Of a stretch of DNA of 47,406 bases, positions 24,081 to 33,519 are shown in pieces. Within the stretch, counting starts at the first letter, position 1; each line of letters starts with the position of its first letter. Source of the stretch: an uncultured Lachnospiraceae bacterium (lineage in GTDB: Bacteria > Bacillota > Clostridia > Lachnospirales > Lachnospiraceae); assembly GCA_910586205.1 (NCBI GenBank), contig CAJUGD010000030.1, positions 1 to 47,406 of the forward strand, in the 5' to 3' direction. Both the position numbers and the translations under genes were made by a program. The notes beneath the pieces were generated by a model. That model was not told the origin of the DNA. It searched no databases and saw only the letters and a list, made by a program, of their open reading frames with translations.

Positions 24081-26092
24081 CTTGTCTGCTCCCTCCTCAA
24101 GATAAATTTCTTAACCTGTTTATGAAGACCCTCTGCTTCTTCTGACAACAGGCCGCTGGATTGCCTGGTGCCTTCTGCATTCTTCAAATTCCGGTCTGCA
24201 ATGGAAGAAATGGCATCGATCCGCTCCTCCATAATGATCAGGGCGCTCTTTTGCCCCTCCACTGCCGTAACCAGCTTATCTGAAATATCGCTGATCTGGG
24301 CGGAGACTTCAGAAATCTCCTCAATAGAATCTGCTGTATTTTTGGTCAGCTCCACGCCCGTCTGGATAATGGTCCTGGTCTTGTTTACCACATCCGTTGC
24401 GCTTTGAGCCGCCTGGGCGCTTCTGGATGCAAGCTGCTTGACCTCATTGGCCACCACGGCAAATCCTTTGCCTGCGGCGCCGGCCCGGGCCGCCTCCACA
24501 GAAGCATTGATAGACAAAAGTCCGGTCTGGAATGCAATGTCCTCAATGGCTTTGGCAATCTGTGTGATCTCATGGGCATTGGTGCTGATATTGTCCATGG
24601 ATTTAGAGAGCGCAGCCATCTGCCGGTTGGCCTCCTCAATGCGGCGGGTAATCTCCTCTGTCTTCAGCCGGGTCTGACTGCTGCTTTCTGTCACACTGGC
24701 CAACTGATCCTTTACATTAGACACCTCACATACCAGAGCCTCTGTAGACTGATTTTGTTCTAAGGAAGCCTGATGAAGCTGTGCAGACTGATCATTCAGA
24801 TCATCTGCCATATGGGAAAGCCTGCCGGCAGCAGAACGAAATCCCGATAAGGTTTCATTCATGGAGTGGATGATCGTACTCAGACTGTCTCGAATCAAAG
24901 TAAAATCCCCCTTATAATCCACATGAGGATCAATCTCCAGATTCCCCTGCGCAACCTGCGTCAGCACCTGCTGGATGTCCGATATGTACCGGTTTATGCT
25001 TTCCAATGTAGCCTCCAGAGTCTGGGTCAGCACCTGCAGTTCATCTCCTGAGCTGACTAAAACTACCTCTGTATGCAGATCCCCGTCCGACAAGCCCACC
25101 ATCCGGCCGGTTACATCCGTTACCGGATGTGAAATAGACTTTGCCAGGCGGCGAACCAGAAAAATAGACACTGCCAGCACTGCCATTGTGCACAAAACTG
25201 CCGCTGCTATAGCAGCATTGATCAAATGATTATAATCCGATTTAGGCACCTGTATCACCAGATACCACTGAGTTCCCCGAATCGGAGAAAAAGCCACCAG
25301 TATCTGTTTTCCATCTTCAGAAAATTCTGTTCCGCCGGTTTCCCCTGTGATCACATGGCTCAGAACCGTCACATTGCCTTTGTCTATCTGGTACAAAGTT
25401 TCTTTATTCTTCACCATGGACGAATCCGGATGACCGGTAATGACTCCTTCCTTATTCACCATGTAGGCCATACCGTTCTTGCCGATGTTAATGCTGCTGA
25501 TCACATCATTTAAGGTGTCATATTTATAGACCCCTACCACATATAGAGAAGTCTGCCCGTCCTTTTTCACCGGCATACCCATGGTAATACCCAGCTTATC
25601 CTGGAAAATGGTAGAGGTATGGGTCGTCAGATTATCTGTTTCCTTAAGAAGTCCAAAAAAACTGCTGTCCAGATTTTCCGGCGCATTGCCGATTCCCTGA
25701 ATCAGCCGTCCGTCCAGATCATACAAGGCAATGGTATATAATTCATAAATTTCCGCCGCCTCGGTCAAAACCTCATTCCGAATCTGCACAAGTTCCTCTG
25801 TGCCAAGCTGAAAGCCATCCTCGCCGCTTATGCGGGTATCGCCGGCAATGGTCATCATCCGATCTGCCAGCATATGAATATTAGCTTCCACAGTCTTTGA
25901 CGACTGCCTGACCATAGGCTGTAAGCTGTCCAAAAGAATGCTGTTGGCCAGAGACTGCATGGATACCACCATAATTAAACAGGACACTGCCACTACTGCC
26001 AGGACATTAAGAGCCGCACTTCTAAGAATCCTTCCGCTAAGGCTCCTCCTCATCTCCCGCCTGGCACGGGAATCACCCTTCCTCTCCTTCAC
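24077..26092 (-). CDS. Methyl-accepting chemotaxis protein with extracellular Cache domain
   Basis: A 671-residue chemoreceptor. The layout is TM1 (about 23-50), extracellular double-Cache sensor (about 50-285), TM2 (about 286-312), HAMP (313-370) and a long signalling coiled coil. The hairpin tip region carries AFQTGLLSINASVEAARAG and GKGFAVVANEVKQLA, as needed for CheA/CheW contact. The start is GTG 26092, with AAGGAGA seven bases upstream. No other chemotaxis gene is in the window. Its ATGA overlap with the flavin-type lipoprotein suggests the two proteins work together, for example with the lipoprotein as a redox or ligand partner of the sensor. Confidence 0.92.
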   Translation of the reverse strand: MKERKGDSRARREMRRSLSGRILRSAALNVLAVVAVSCLIMVVSMQSLANSILLDSLQPMVRQSSKTVEANIHMLADRMMTIAGDTRISGEDGFQLGTEELVQIRNEVLTEAAEIYELYTIALYDLDGRLIQGIGNAPENLDSSFFGLLKETDNLTTHTSTIFQDKLGITMGMPVKKDGQTSLYVVGVYKYDTLNDVISSINIGKNGMAYMVNKEGVITGHPDSSMVKNKETLYQIDKGNVTVLSHVITGETGGTEFSEDGKQILVAFSPIRGTQWYLVIQVPKSDYNHLINAAIAAAVLCTMAVLAVSIFLVRRLAKSISHPVTDVTGRMVGLSDGDLHTEVVLVSSGDELQVLTQTLEATLESINRYISDIQQVLTQVAQGNLEIDPHVDYKGDFTLIRDSLSTIIHSMNETLSGFRSAAGRLSHMADDLNDQSAQLHQASLEQNQSTEALVCEVSNVKDQLASVTESSSQTRLKTEEITRRIEEANRQMAALSKSMDNISTNAHEITQIAKAIEDIAFQTGLLSINASVEAARAGAAGKGFAVVANEVKQLASRSAQAAQSATDVVNKTRTIIQTGVELTKNTADSIEEISEVSAQISDISDKLVTAVEGQKSALIIMEERIDAISSIADRNLKNAEGTRQSSGLLSEEAEGLHKQVKKFILRREQTR

Positions 26093-26234
26093 GACTTATC
26101 TCCTTCTTTAAAATCTCCTCAAGAGACATAATAAAAGCCCACCCAAACCCTTTTAATCCGGCCTGATATAACCAGACCAAAGGAAGACAGACTTTTTAAA
26201 ATAGTATACCATATCCTGTAAAAAAAAGGAAGCC

Positions 26235-26486
26235 CTAAATATACCGGTAAATCACCAAAGCCACTGCCACACCAAAGATACTGGCCATGGTAATCTTAAT
26301 GGATAATCCAAAAGTAATGACCAGCACTCCCAGGTTTAAAACCAGTGGTTCAGCCAACCCAAAGGACTGCCCGAAGTTGAGCCAGGACAGCCAGGCAATG
26401 CCCTCTGCCAGACTGCCCAAAAATCCGCCCACCACAATCCCTGCCAGCAAAAGAACCAATAATATCCAAAAGCTTTTATCCCTCAT
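26235..26486 (-). CDS. DUF4321 small membrane protein
   Basis: An 83-residue protein with two or three hydrophobic helices (about 7-30 and 45-80). It matches the DUF4321 family, a short membrane protein found across Clostridia with unknown function. It lies 33 bases after the dehydrogenase gene and is the last gene of the Opp operon by layout. DUF4321 genes are often near cell-envelope or maf/mreB genes elsewhere, so its place here may be accidental. Confidence 0.75.
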   Translation of the reverse strand: MRDKSFWILLVLLLAGIVVGGFLGSLAEGIAWLSWLNFGQSFGLAEPLVLNLGVLVITFGLSIKITMASIFGVAVALVIYRYI

Positions 26487-26519
26487 TCCAATCCCCTTCC
26501 GGCCTTTTTCCTATCCCTT

Positions 26520-27566
26520 TTAAAATATCCCCATTACCTTCCCATAATCCTCTGTTTTATCCCGCATCACACAAAATCCCTTTTCCATGTCCTTCATTTC
26601 CAGCCGGTGAGAAATCAGGTCCTTCGGACAGATCTGTTTCTTTGAGAGCCGCTTTATCACATAATGCCAGTCATCCTCCCTCTCCCCGGTAAAAGAAGAA
26701 TTCCAGGTTCCGCAGACTGTCAGTTGATTCCGCAGGATCTTCCAGTACACAGACCTTTCCAGCGTCATGTCCGAATAAGGGTTTCCCACCAGGCAAATGC
26801 GCCCTGAGGGAGCCGCACAGTCCACTGCCTGCCCATAGGTCTCCATTCGTCCCACACCTTCAAAAAACACATCTGCCCCTTTTTTGTCTGTGTGTTCCAG
26901 AATCCAGCGGTTTACATCCTGCTTTCTGCCGCTGCAGTAAGAATCTTCAGAAAGTCCCATGTTCAAAACCATCTGCTTCTGAAAATCTTTGTTGCCCACC
27001 ACAAGCAGATTCTCTATGCCTGCCTCCCGCAAAAACATGACAAGCAAAAGCCCGATGGTCCCCAGTCCGCACACCACGGTGTGATCCTTAAGATCCGGCA
27101 TCACGGTTCTCATGGCATGGACTGCCACTGCCATAGGCTCCAGCATAGCTGCCTCCTCAAAGCTGACCTGCTCCGGAAGGCTAAGCAGATTCTTTACCGG
27201 AACTGCCGCATATTCAGCAAATCCCCCATTCCTTCGGGATCCCAGATAGCCGTAGTTTCTGCACAGCTCATACTGTTTTTTCCTGCATGGATCACAGTCC
27301 ATACAGGGAATCAGAGGAAAGATGCCGACCCGCCTGCCCAGCCACGCCTGGTCTGTATTTTCACCGACTTCTTCCACAATGCCCGAAAATTCATGCCCCG
27401 GTATAAGAGGATAAGAATATGCGCCGGTCCTATAGATTCTCGGAATATCTGATCCGCAGATCCCTGCTGCCTTTACCTTCACCAGCGCCTCTCCCTCTTT
27501 CGGGATCGGTTTTTTTACTGTCTCAAGCCCTATCTGTCCCAATCCTTGTAAAACCCATGCGTTCAT
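26520..27566 (-). CDS. Zinc-dependent medium-chain dehydrogenase (galactitol-1-phosphate/sorbitol dehydrogenase-like)
   Basis: A 348-residue NAD(P)-dependent alcohol dehydrogenase. Catalytic zinc ligands are in GICGSD and GHEFSG. The structural zinc loop is CMDCDPCRKKQYELC. The nucleotide-binding turn is VVCGLGTIGLLL. The best resemblance is to galactitol-1-phosphate 5-dehydrogenase and related polyol dehydrogenases. ATG 27566 is preferred because AAAGGA sits 9 bases upstream; the in-frame ATG at 27575 is too close. It follows oppF by 39 bases, so it may act on the solute imported by the upstream transporter, a polyol-containing compound being one possibility. Confidence 0.88.
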   Translation of the reverse strand: MNAWVLQGLGQIGLETVKKPIPKEGEALVKVKAAGICGSDIPRIYRTGAYSYPLIPGHEFSGIVEEVGENTDQAWLGRRVGIFPLIPCMDCDPCRKKQYELCRNYGYLGSRRNGGFAEYAAVPVKNLLSLPEQVSFEEAAMLEPMAVAVHAMRTVMPDLKDHTVVCGLGTIGLLLVMFLREAGIENLLVVGNKDFQKQMVLNMGLSEDSYCSGRKQDVNRWILEHTDKKGADVFFEGVGRMETYGQAVDCAAPSGRICLVGNPYSDMTLERSVYWKILRNQLTVCGTWNSSFTGEREDDWHYVIKRLSKKQICPKDLISHRLEMKDMEKGFCVMRDKTEDYGKVMGIF

Positions 27567-27605
27567 GATTTCCATTCCTTTCTGCTGCCCCGGCTTTCCC
27601 TTTCC

Positions 27606-28619
27606 TCAGCCTAAGGGAAAATGGCAGAACACCTTCCTCTCTCCCACCGTTCTTCCTTCCGGCGCCTTCTGGCTGCAGATCTCCTTGGCATAGGGGCACC
27701 TGGTGTGAAACCGGCATCCTGACGGCGGATTCACCGGGGAAGGGATCTCCCCTGTCAGAAGCTCCTTTTCCTGACTGCGCAGCCTTGGATCAGCCTTGGG
27801 TATGGCGTTTAAGAGAAACCGGGTATAGGGATGAAGCGGCTGCTCATACAGGCTGTCCGTGTCTCCGATCTCACAGATCATCCCAAGAAACATTACGCAC
27901 ACCCGATCCGCAATAAATTTTACCACACTCAGATCATGGGAAATGAACAAATAAGTAAGCCCATACCGTTCCTGTAAATCCTTTAAGAGATTGAGTACCT
28001 GGGACTGAATGGACACATCCAGGGCTGACACCGGCTCATCACAGATAATCAGCTTAGGATTTAAAGCAATGGCCCGGGCAATACCGATACGCTGACGCTG
28101 TCCGCCGGAAAACTGGTGGGGATACCGGTTGTAAAATTCCTGGGCAATGCCCACTTCCCTCATCAGCTCTCTGACCCTGGCCTCTAACTCCCCCTTATCC
28201 TTCATTCCATATGTAAGGAGCGGCTCCCCGATAATCTCCTTTACACTCATTCTGGGATTTAAGGATGCATAAGGATCCTGGAAAATGATCTGCATCTGCC
28301 GTCTTAAACGGGCAAAATCACTTTCCTTCATACCCACAATGTTTTCCCCTTCATAATAGATCTCTCCCGCCGTAGGCTCCAAAAGCCGGATCAGAACCCG
28401 TCCTAAGGTACTTTTTCCGCACCCGGACTCTCCTACTAAGGCAAGAGTCTCCCCCTGATAGATTTCCAGATTCACATCACTAACCGCATGAACTACCTGA
28501 GGATTTTTCCTGGTTCCCCCTGCCGGAAACTCTTTTACCAGATTTTTTGCCCAAAGAAGCACCTTTTCTGCCTGCCCTTTATTCCCACTCTTTGTATCTT
28601 TTGTCAGCTTGTCACTCAT
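27606..28619 (-). CDS. oppF: Oligopeptide/solute ABC transporter ATPase (OppF type)
   Basis: A 337-residue ATPase. Walker A GESGCGKST, Q-loop IIFQDPYASLNPRMSV, signature SGGQRQRIG, Walker B LIICDEPVSALD, and the C-terminal oligopeptide-type tail PPSGCRFHTRCPYA with Cys residues. The start ATG 28619 overlaps the oppD stop by 8 bases (ATGAGTGA). A longer frame up to 28790 exists but would run far into oppD. It pairs with OppD to drive OppBC. Substrate could be peptides, nickel complexes or glycosides; the family alone does not decide. Confidence 0.92.
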   Translation of the reverse strand: MSDKLTKDTKSGNKGQAEKVLLWAKNLVKEFPAGGTRKNPQVVHAVSDVNLEIYQGETLALVGESGCGKSTLGRVLIRLLEPTAGEIYYEGENIVGMKESDFARLRRQMQIIFQDPYASLNPRMSVKEIIGEPLLTYGMKDKGELEARVRELMREVGIAQEFYNRYPHQFSGGQRQRIGIARAIALNPKLIICDEPVSALDVSIQSQVLNLLKDLQERYGLTYLFISHDLSVVKFIADRVCVMFLGMICEIGDTDSLYEQPLHPYTRFLLNAIPKADPRLRSQEKELLTGEIPSPVNPPSGCRFHTRCPYAKEICSQKAPEGRTVGERKVFCHFPLG

Positions 28620-29607
28620 CCAGACATACCTTCCCTTCTCCCTCATAAAGAAAACACCGGACTCCATGGCCCTCTGACGTTTCATACAGCCTTGGTTTCT
28701 CTGCAAAACACCTATCCTCTGCCTGACTGCACCGGGTACAAAAACTGCATCCCTTTGGAAGATGCAGCAGGTTCGGCACCACCCCGTCAATGGTATAAAG
28801 GCGCTCTGCCTTCTCGTCCAGCCTGGGAATGGACCTTAAAAGTCCCTGGGTATAAGGATGGCTGGTTCTCTCAAACAGCTCAAAAGTCTCCGCCTGCTCC
28901 ATCACCTTCCCTGCGTACATTACATAGACATAATCACAGACTTCCGCCACCACCCCCATATTGTGGGTAATAAGAATAATAGACGTGCCCTGCTCCTGGC
29001 ACAGCTTTTTCATCAGGCGCAGGATCTGGGCTTCAATGGTCACATCCAGCGCTGTGGTTGGCTCGTCGGCAATCATCACCTTGGGACGGCACACCATGGC
29101 CATACCGATCATCACCCGCTGGCGCAGCCCGCCGGAAAGCTGATGAGGGTAGCTGTAATACCGCTTTTCCGGTTCCGAAATCCCCACTGCCCGGAAAATG
29201 TCCAGCACCCGCTCCTTAGCCTCCTCTTTTGACACCTTCTGGTGCAGCAAAATAGCCTCCCTGACCTGCTTTCCCACCGGGTAAACCGGATTTAAGGAGG
29301 TCATGGGTTCCTGAAAGATCATGGAGATCTCATTTCCTCTCACCTTTGAAATCTCTTTCGGTCTTAGATGGGTAATGTCTTTCCCATCTAAGGTGATGGT
29401 TCCCCCCACCACCCTTCCCGGATACCGCAAAAGCCCCATAACCGACATAGCGGTCATGCTTTTGCCGCAGCCGGATTCCCCTACGATTCCAATGATTTTT
29501 CCTTCCGGAACCTGGATGCTGACCCCATCCACTGCCGGGACCTGGCCCTTTGCCGTAAAAAAGTGGGACCGAAGATTTTTAATATCCAATACAATCGATT
29601 CACTCAT
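28612..29607 (-). CDS. oppD: Oligopeptide/solute ABC transporter ATPase (OppD type)
   Basis: A 331-residue ATPase. Walker A GESGCGKSM (Thr/Ser followed by Met rather than the usual Thr-Thr), Q-loop MIFQEPMTSLNPVYPVG, signature LSGGLRQRVMIG, Walker B VMIADEPTTALDVT, and tail LPKGCSFCTRCSQA with the Cys cluster that in some homologues holds an iron-sulfur centre. It overlaps oppF and follows oppC by 66 bases. Complete length. Confidence 0.92.
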   Translation of the reverse strand: MSESIVLDIKNLRSHFFTAKGQVPAVDGVSIQVPEGKIIGIVGESGCGKSMTAMSVMGLLRYPGRVVGGTITLDGKDITHLRPKEISKVRGNEISMIFQEPMTSLNPVYPVGKQVREAILLHQKVSKEEAKERVLDIFRAVGISEPEKRYYSYPHQLSGGLRQRVMIGMAMVCRPKVMIADEPTTALDVTIEAQILRLMKKLCQEQGTSIILITHNMGVVAEVCDYVYVMYAGKVMEQAETFELFERTSHPYTQGLLRSIPRLDEKAERLYTIDGVVPNLLHLPKGCSFCTRCSQAEDRCFAEKPRLYETSEGHGVRCFLYEGEGKVCLDE

Positions 29608-29673
29608 CTTTTCTCTGCCTTCCTTTACTATCTTCTTACCCGTCTGAACGCTTGCCTGCTTTTGTTATGCGGC

Positions 29674-30636
29674 TTACTGCTCTTTCAGGTATGGATCCAG
29701 CACATCCCGCAGGCCGTCGCCTAAGAAATTAAACGCCATCACCACAATCATGATCGCCGCGCTAGGAGCAATGGAAAGCCATGGCTCTGAGAACAAATAC
29801 TTTTTCCCTCTCACTGCCATCAGCCCCCAGCTTGCTGACGGCGGCTGGGCGCCGATTCCCAAAAAGCTTAAGGATGCCTCTGACAATATGGCGGACGGAA
29901 TATTTAAGGTAAACAGCACAATCAAAGACGGCAGGCAGTTGGGCAGAATGTGCCGGAACATAATGGTCCATTTCTTCACCCCGATAGACTTAGCCGCCTC
30001 CACAAATTCCTTTTCCTTTAAGGACAATGTCTGAGCCCGGACGATTCTGGCTGTCCCTGCCCAGTTTACTAAGCTTAATGCAATAAAAATATTGATCAGC
30101 CCGCCGCCCATGGTATACATCACCACCATGGCCAGCAAAAGGGATGGAAAGGCCAGCATTACATCTGCCAGACGCATAATGATAAAGTCTGTTTTGCCGC
30201 CATAGAACCCGGCACAAAGACCCAGTACCGTGCCGATTGCCATGGAAATCAAAGTGGGCACCAAACCAATGGTCAGAGAAATCCTCGCTCCAAAAATAAT
30301 CCGGCTCAGCACATCTCTCCCCAGCTCGTCGGTTCCCAAAAGATGAGCCGCACTTGGATCCTGCAGCCGGTCAGTCAGACTCTGTGCCAGATGATCGCAG
30401 GGCGCCACCACAGGGGCAAACACCGCTGCCAGAAAAATCAGGATTAAGATTACTGCCGAAAATGCCGCCAGCTTATTCTGGCGGGCCAGGATTTTCAGCT
30501 TATCTGCCAGGCTGTCTGATTCCCCCATCTGCGCCAAAAAGTCCAAATCCTCATGGTTCTTCCCCCGGGCCTGTCCTCCATTCATATTCTCACTGCCCAC
30601 AACTTGGTTCTTATCCTCTTTCATGGTTTTCTCCAT
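29674..30636 (-). CDS. oppC: Oligopeptide/solute ABC transporter permease (OppC type)
   Basis: A 320-residue inner-membrane permease. An N-terminal cytoplasmic stretch of ~50 residues precedes the first helix, as in OppC. Six helices follow, with the ATPase-coupling motif EAAKSIGVKKWTIMFRHILPN near residues 210-230. A second in-frame ATG lies five codons in; I could not decide between them on ribosome-site spacing. It starts 40 bases after oppB ends. Confidence 0.92.
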   Translation of the reverse strand: MEKTMKEDKNQVVGSENMNGGQARGKNHEDLDFLAQMGESDSLADKLKILARQNKLAAFSAVILILIFLAAVFAPVVAPCDHLAQSLTDRLQDPSAAHLLGTDELGRDVLSRIIFGARISLTIGLVPTLISMAIGTVLGLCAGFYGGKTDFIIMRLADVMLAFPSLLLAMVVMYTMGGGLINIFIALSLVNWAGTARIVRAQTLSLKEKEFVEAAKSIGVKKWTIMFRHILPNCLPSLIVLFTLNIPSAILSEASLSFLGIGAQPPSASWGLMAVRGKKYLFSEPWLSIAPSAAIMIVVMAFNFLGDGLRDVLDPYLKEQ

Positions 30637-30676
30637 TCCCCTGAAATATGTTCATATCTGTAATTCGGCCAAAACA

Positions 30677-31600
30677 CTAAGCGCCCTCCCGAATCCTGGG
30701 ATCCAGCACATTATACAGCAGATCCGCAATCAGGTTTCCCGCAATAATCAGTATAGTCGTAAACACCACCGTTCCCTGCAAAAGCGGCATGTCCCGTGTC
30801 TCAATGCCATTGACTGCCAGTCTTCCGATTCCCGGCACACCGAACACGCTCTCTGTCAGCACGGCTCCGGAAAGCATACTGGAAAACTGCAGCGCCATCA
30901 TCGTAACCACCGGCAGCATAGCGTTTTTTAACGCATGCTTTAGGATCACTCCCTTTTCCATAAGCCCCTTTGCCCGGGCAGTCCGGATAAAATCATTCTG
31001 CATGATCTCCACCAGATTAGAACGGGTCATCCGGGCAATGCTTCCTGCTGAGTTCCAGCCCAAAGCAATGGCCGGCAGCACCATGGCCTTCCAGGAATCA
31101 TACCCTGACACCGGAAACCATTTCAGTTTAAAGGCAAACACATACTGAAGAATCAGAGCTGTCATGAAAACCGGCATAGACACTCCCATCAGGGCGCAGC
31201 CCATAAACATCCGGTCCAGCAGCTTATTCTGACGGACCGCAGCCACGACTCCCGCCACAATCCCAATCAGCCACGCCACTGCGGCTGCCATCAGCGACAG
31301 TCTCACCGTATTGGGAAATGCATCCAGAATAATCTGGGTCACATTCCTGTTCAAACGGTAAGAGGTTCCAAAATCCCCCCTTAACGCATTGAATACATAT
31401 TTAAAAAACTGGACAATAACCGGCTGATCCAGCCCCATCTCCCGGCTGATCTTCTCAATAACCGCCGGATTCACATGCTCCCCCATCATTGTTGTGACCG
31501 GGTCCCCCGGCACGATCCTCAGCATGATAAATATGGCAAGCACCACACCGATCAGCACCGGAACCGAAATCACAATACGCTTCAGTACTCTGTTCAACAC
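30677..31600 (-). CDS. oppB: Oligopeptide/solute ABC transporter permease (OppB type)
   Basis: A 307-residue permease with six helices. It has the usual N-terminal LKRIVISVPVLIG and IVPGDPVTTMMG motifs, and the coupling motif RTARAKGLMEKGVILKHAL. I chose GTG 31600, with GGGGAG ten bases upstream, because it gives the family's normal N-terminus; an upstream ATG at 31678 would add 26 unrelated residues that cross the terminator hairpin at 31657-31686. A terminator separates it from the binding-protein gene. Confidence 0.88.
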   Translation of the reverse strand: MLNRVLKRIVISVPVLIGVVLAIFIMLRIVPGDPVTTMMGEHVNPAVIEKISREMGLDQPVIVQFFKYVFNALRGDFGTSYRLNRNVTQIILDAFPNTVRLSLMAAAVAWLIGIVAGVVAAVRQNKLLDRMFMGCALMGVSMPVFMTALILQYVFAFKLKWFPVSGYDSWKAMVLPAIALGWNSAGSIARMTRSNLVEIMQNDFIRTARAKGLMEKGVILKHALKNAMLPVVTMMALQFSSMLSGAVLTESVFGVPGIGRLAVNGIETRDMPLLQGTVVFTTILIIAGNLIADLLYNVLDPRIREGA

Positions 31601-31649
31601 GAAAAATAATCTCCCCTCTGCATTTTTCCACAACAGACAAACAATCTGA

Positions 31650-31686
31650 TAAAAAAGCCGCAAAACAGATTTCTCCATTCTGCGGC
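31650..31686 (-). terminator. Intra-operon terminator between binding protein and permeases
   Basis: Stem GCCGCA / TGCGGC (31681-31686 with 31657-31662 on the minus strand, extended by weaker pairs), followed by TTTTTT. Partial read-through would give more binding protein than permease, as is common for ABC importers. Confidence 0.75.
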
Positions 31687-31737
31687 ATTCCTTATGATTT
31701 ACCGTTCCCCTTGCCCGGCTCTTTTCACCAGCAGAAT

Positions 31738-33417
31738 CTATTCACTAAGCGAAACTCCATAGTACATCCGGTCGCTGACTCCGCTCCACACCGGCTTAAA
31801 GTTCTGCACCCGCTTGCTCACTGCCCACAGATGCATCCGGGAATACATAGGCACCCAGGCTGCATCCTCATGAATCAGCTTTTCTTCCAGGGCCTGATAC
31901 TCTGCCAGCCTCTCGTCCTCATTGACAATCCCTCTCGCTTTGCTGACCCGGCTCATCACTGCCGTATCCGGGTAATTGATGGAACGAATCCTGGTCTTTT
32001 CTTCATTTCCAAAGAACGTATAGATAAAATTCTCCGGGTCATTAAAATCTGCAGTCCAGGTGGACATAAAGGAACCCAGCTCCCCGGCCTTTCTGGTCTC
32101 CAGCCAGGTAGACTCGTCGTAATTCTTAATCTCTGCATGAATGCCTGCTTCTGCAAGCTGCTCCTTGATGATCTCCAGAGCCATGGTCACGGTATCAGAG
32201 GCCGATGCATCTGCCGCCAGCTCCATGGTAAAGCCGGAACCATATCCTGCCTCCGTAAGAAGCGCCTTTGCCCCCTCCGGGTCATAGCTGATCTTGTTCT
32301 TTCCGTCATTAAATCCGATCAGGCCAAAGGGATAGATCCCATGCTCCACCTGCCCTCTCCCGCCATACAAAGCATCCAATATGGCCTGACGGTCAATAGC
32401 CATCTGCACTGCCTGACGGACCTTCACATCCTGAAACGGTTCTATATTAAAATTCATGGTAAAGTATGTGATTCCCACCCTGGGACCCTGTACGATCTGA
32501 TCCGGATAAGTCTCTAAGAAACGATCTGCCGCATCCGTCACAAAATCCAGGTCAATCAAATCCAGCTCTCCGCTCTCAAACATCATGGTCTGCGTTTCTG
32601 TATCCGGAATGATCTTGATCACTACCCCCGGCAATTCGGGAGCGCCCTTCCAGTAATCCTCATTTTTCTCCAGAACCAGCTGATCATTAAAAGTCCATCC
32701 TGCAAACTTAAAGGGGCCGGTCCCCACTGTCACCGCCGGATCCATTCCGAACTGATCTCCCGCTGCCTCCGTAGCCTCGCTGTCATAGATAGAAAGTCCC
32801 GGCGCTGTCAGACAGGATAAAAACGCCGCAAAGGGTTCCTTTAACGTAACCTTCACCGTATAATCATCCACTGCCTCCACGCCCTCTAAGGTATCGGCGC
32901 TTCCCTCAATCAGTTCCGCCGCCCCCTTTACCTGGTCCAAAAGCTCTGTGTTTACACCGCCCTGCACAGTCAGAAGCCGGTTAAAGGTATAGACCACATC
33001 CTCAGCCGTAAAATCATTTCCGTTCTGGAACTTTACCCCCTGACGCAGATGAAAGGTATATTCCAGACCATCTCCCGAAATATCCCAATCTTCTGCCAGA
33101 CTGGGCACAATCTTGGATGTGCCCTGATCATCCACCTCAATCTCCACCAGACGATCATAAATATTGGTAGGAACCGTGTAATCTTTTGAGGTCTTCTGCA
33201 CATCTGCAGTCTGAATATCTGCATTGAGCACATCCATCATAAAGCCTGCTGTATCCACGCCGGAATCTGCCTGTGAAGCGCCTGTGGTCTCCCCGGTTCC
33301 TGCCTGCACAGCAGAGCTTTCACTGCCTGTCCCGTCCCCCTTTGAACCGCCGCAGCCTGACAGCGCCAGGCTGAAAGCCAGTGTACCGGCCAAAACCAAA
33401 CCCATCCTTCTTTTCAT
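31738..33417 (-). CDS. Family 5 solute-binding lipoprotein (OppA/DppA-like)
   Basis: A 559-residue exported binding protein that delivers solute to OppBCDF. Signal peptide with lipobox LSGC at about residues 18-21, then a Gly/Ser-rich linker and the family 5 domain (signature DWDISGDGLEYTFHLRQGVKFQNG near residue 100). I chose ATG 33417 because AGGAGG lies seven bases upstream; the ATG at 33423 is only one base from it. It is the first gene after a promoter and an attenuator-like leader. Peptide, nickel or sugar-type ligands are possible. Confidence 0.92.
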   Translation of the reverse strand: MKRRMGLVLAGTLAFSLALSGCGGSKGDGTGSESSAVQAGTGETTGASQADSGVDTAGFMMDVLNADIQTADVQKTSKDYTVPTNIYDRLVEIEVDDQGTSKIVPSLAEDWDISGDGLEYTFHLRQGVKFQNGNDFTAEDVVYTFNRLLTVQGGVNTELLDQVKGAAELIEGSADTLEGVEAVDDYTVKVTLKEPFAAFLSCLTAPGLSIYDSEATEAAGDQFGMDPAVTVGTGPFKFAGWTFNDQLVLEKNEDYWKGAPELPGVVIKIIPDTETQTMMFESGELDLIDLDFVTDAADRFLETYPDQIVQGPRVGITYFTMNFNIEPFQDVKVRQAVQMAIDRQAILDALYGGRGQVEHGIYPFGLIGFNDGKNKISYDPEGAKALLTEAGYGSGFTMELAADASASDTVTMALEIIKEQLAEAGIHAEIKNYDESTWLETRKAGELGSFMSTWTADFNDPENFIYTFFGNEEKTRIRSINYPDTAVMSRVSKARGIVNEDERLAEYQALEEKLIHEDAAWVPMYSRMHLWAVSKRVQNFKPVWSGVSDRMYYGVSLSE

Positions 33418-33435
33418 AATCATTCCTCCTCATTC

Positions 33436-33471
33436 AAAAAAACGGTGCAATTCCACCCAGGGGTTTGCACC
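33436..33471 (-). terminator. Leader terminator/attenuator of the binding-protein operon
   Basis: GGTGCAA and TTGCACC pair (33465-33471 with 33444-33450), strengthened by CCCC/GGGTGG in the loop, then GTTTTTTTG. It stands between the promoter at 33520-33548 and the start codon at 33417, only 12 bases before the ribosome site, so full-length mRNA requires read-through. Confidence 0.72.
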
Positions 33472-33519
33472 ATCGCGCACATGTATAAGATATAGCCAAG
33501 GCTTTGCCTTAATGTCCAA

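Noticed and set aside
27567..28790. Long N-terminal extension of the oppF frame
   Set aside because: The extension runs 170 bases into oppD; ATG 28619 with the ATGAGTGA overlap gives the normal protein.
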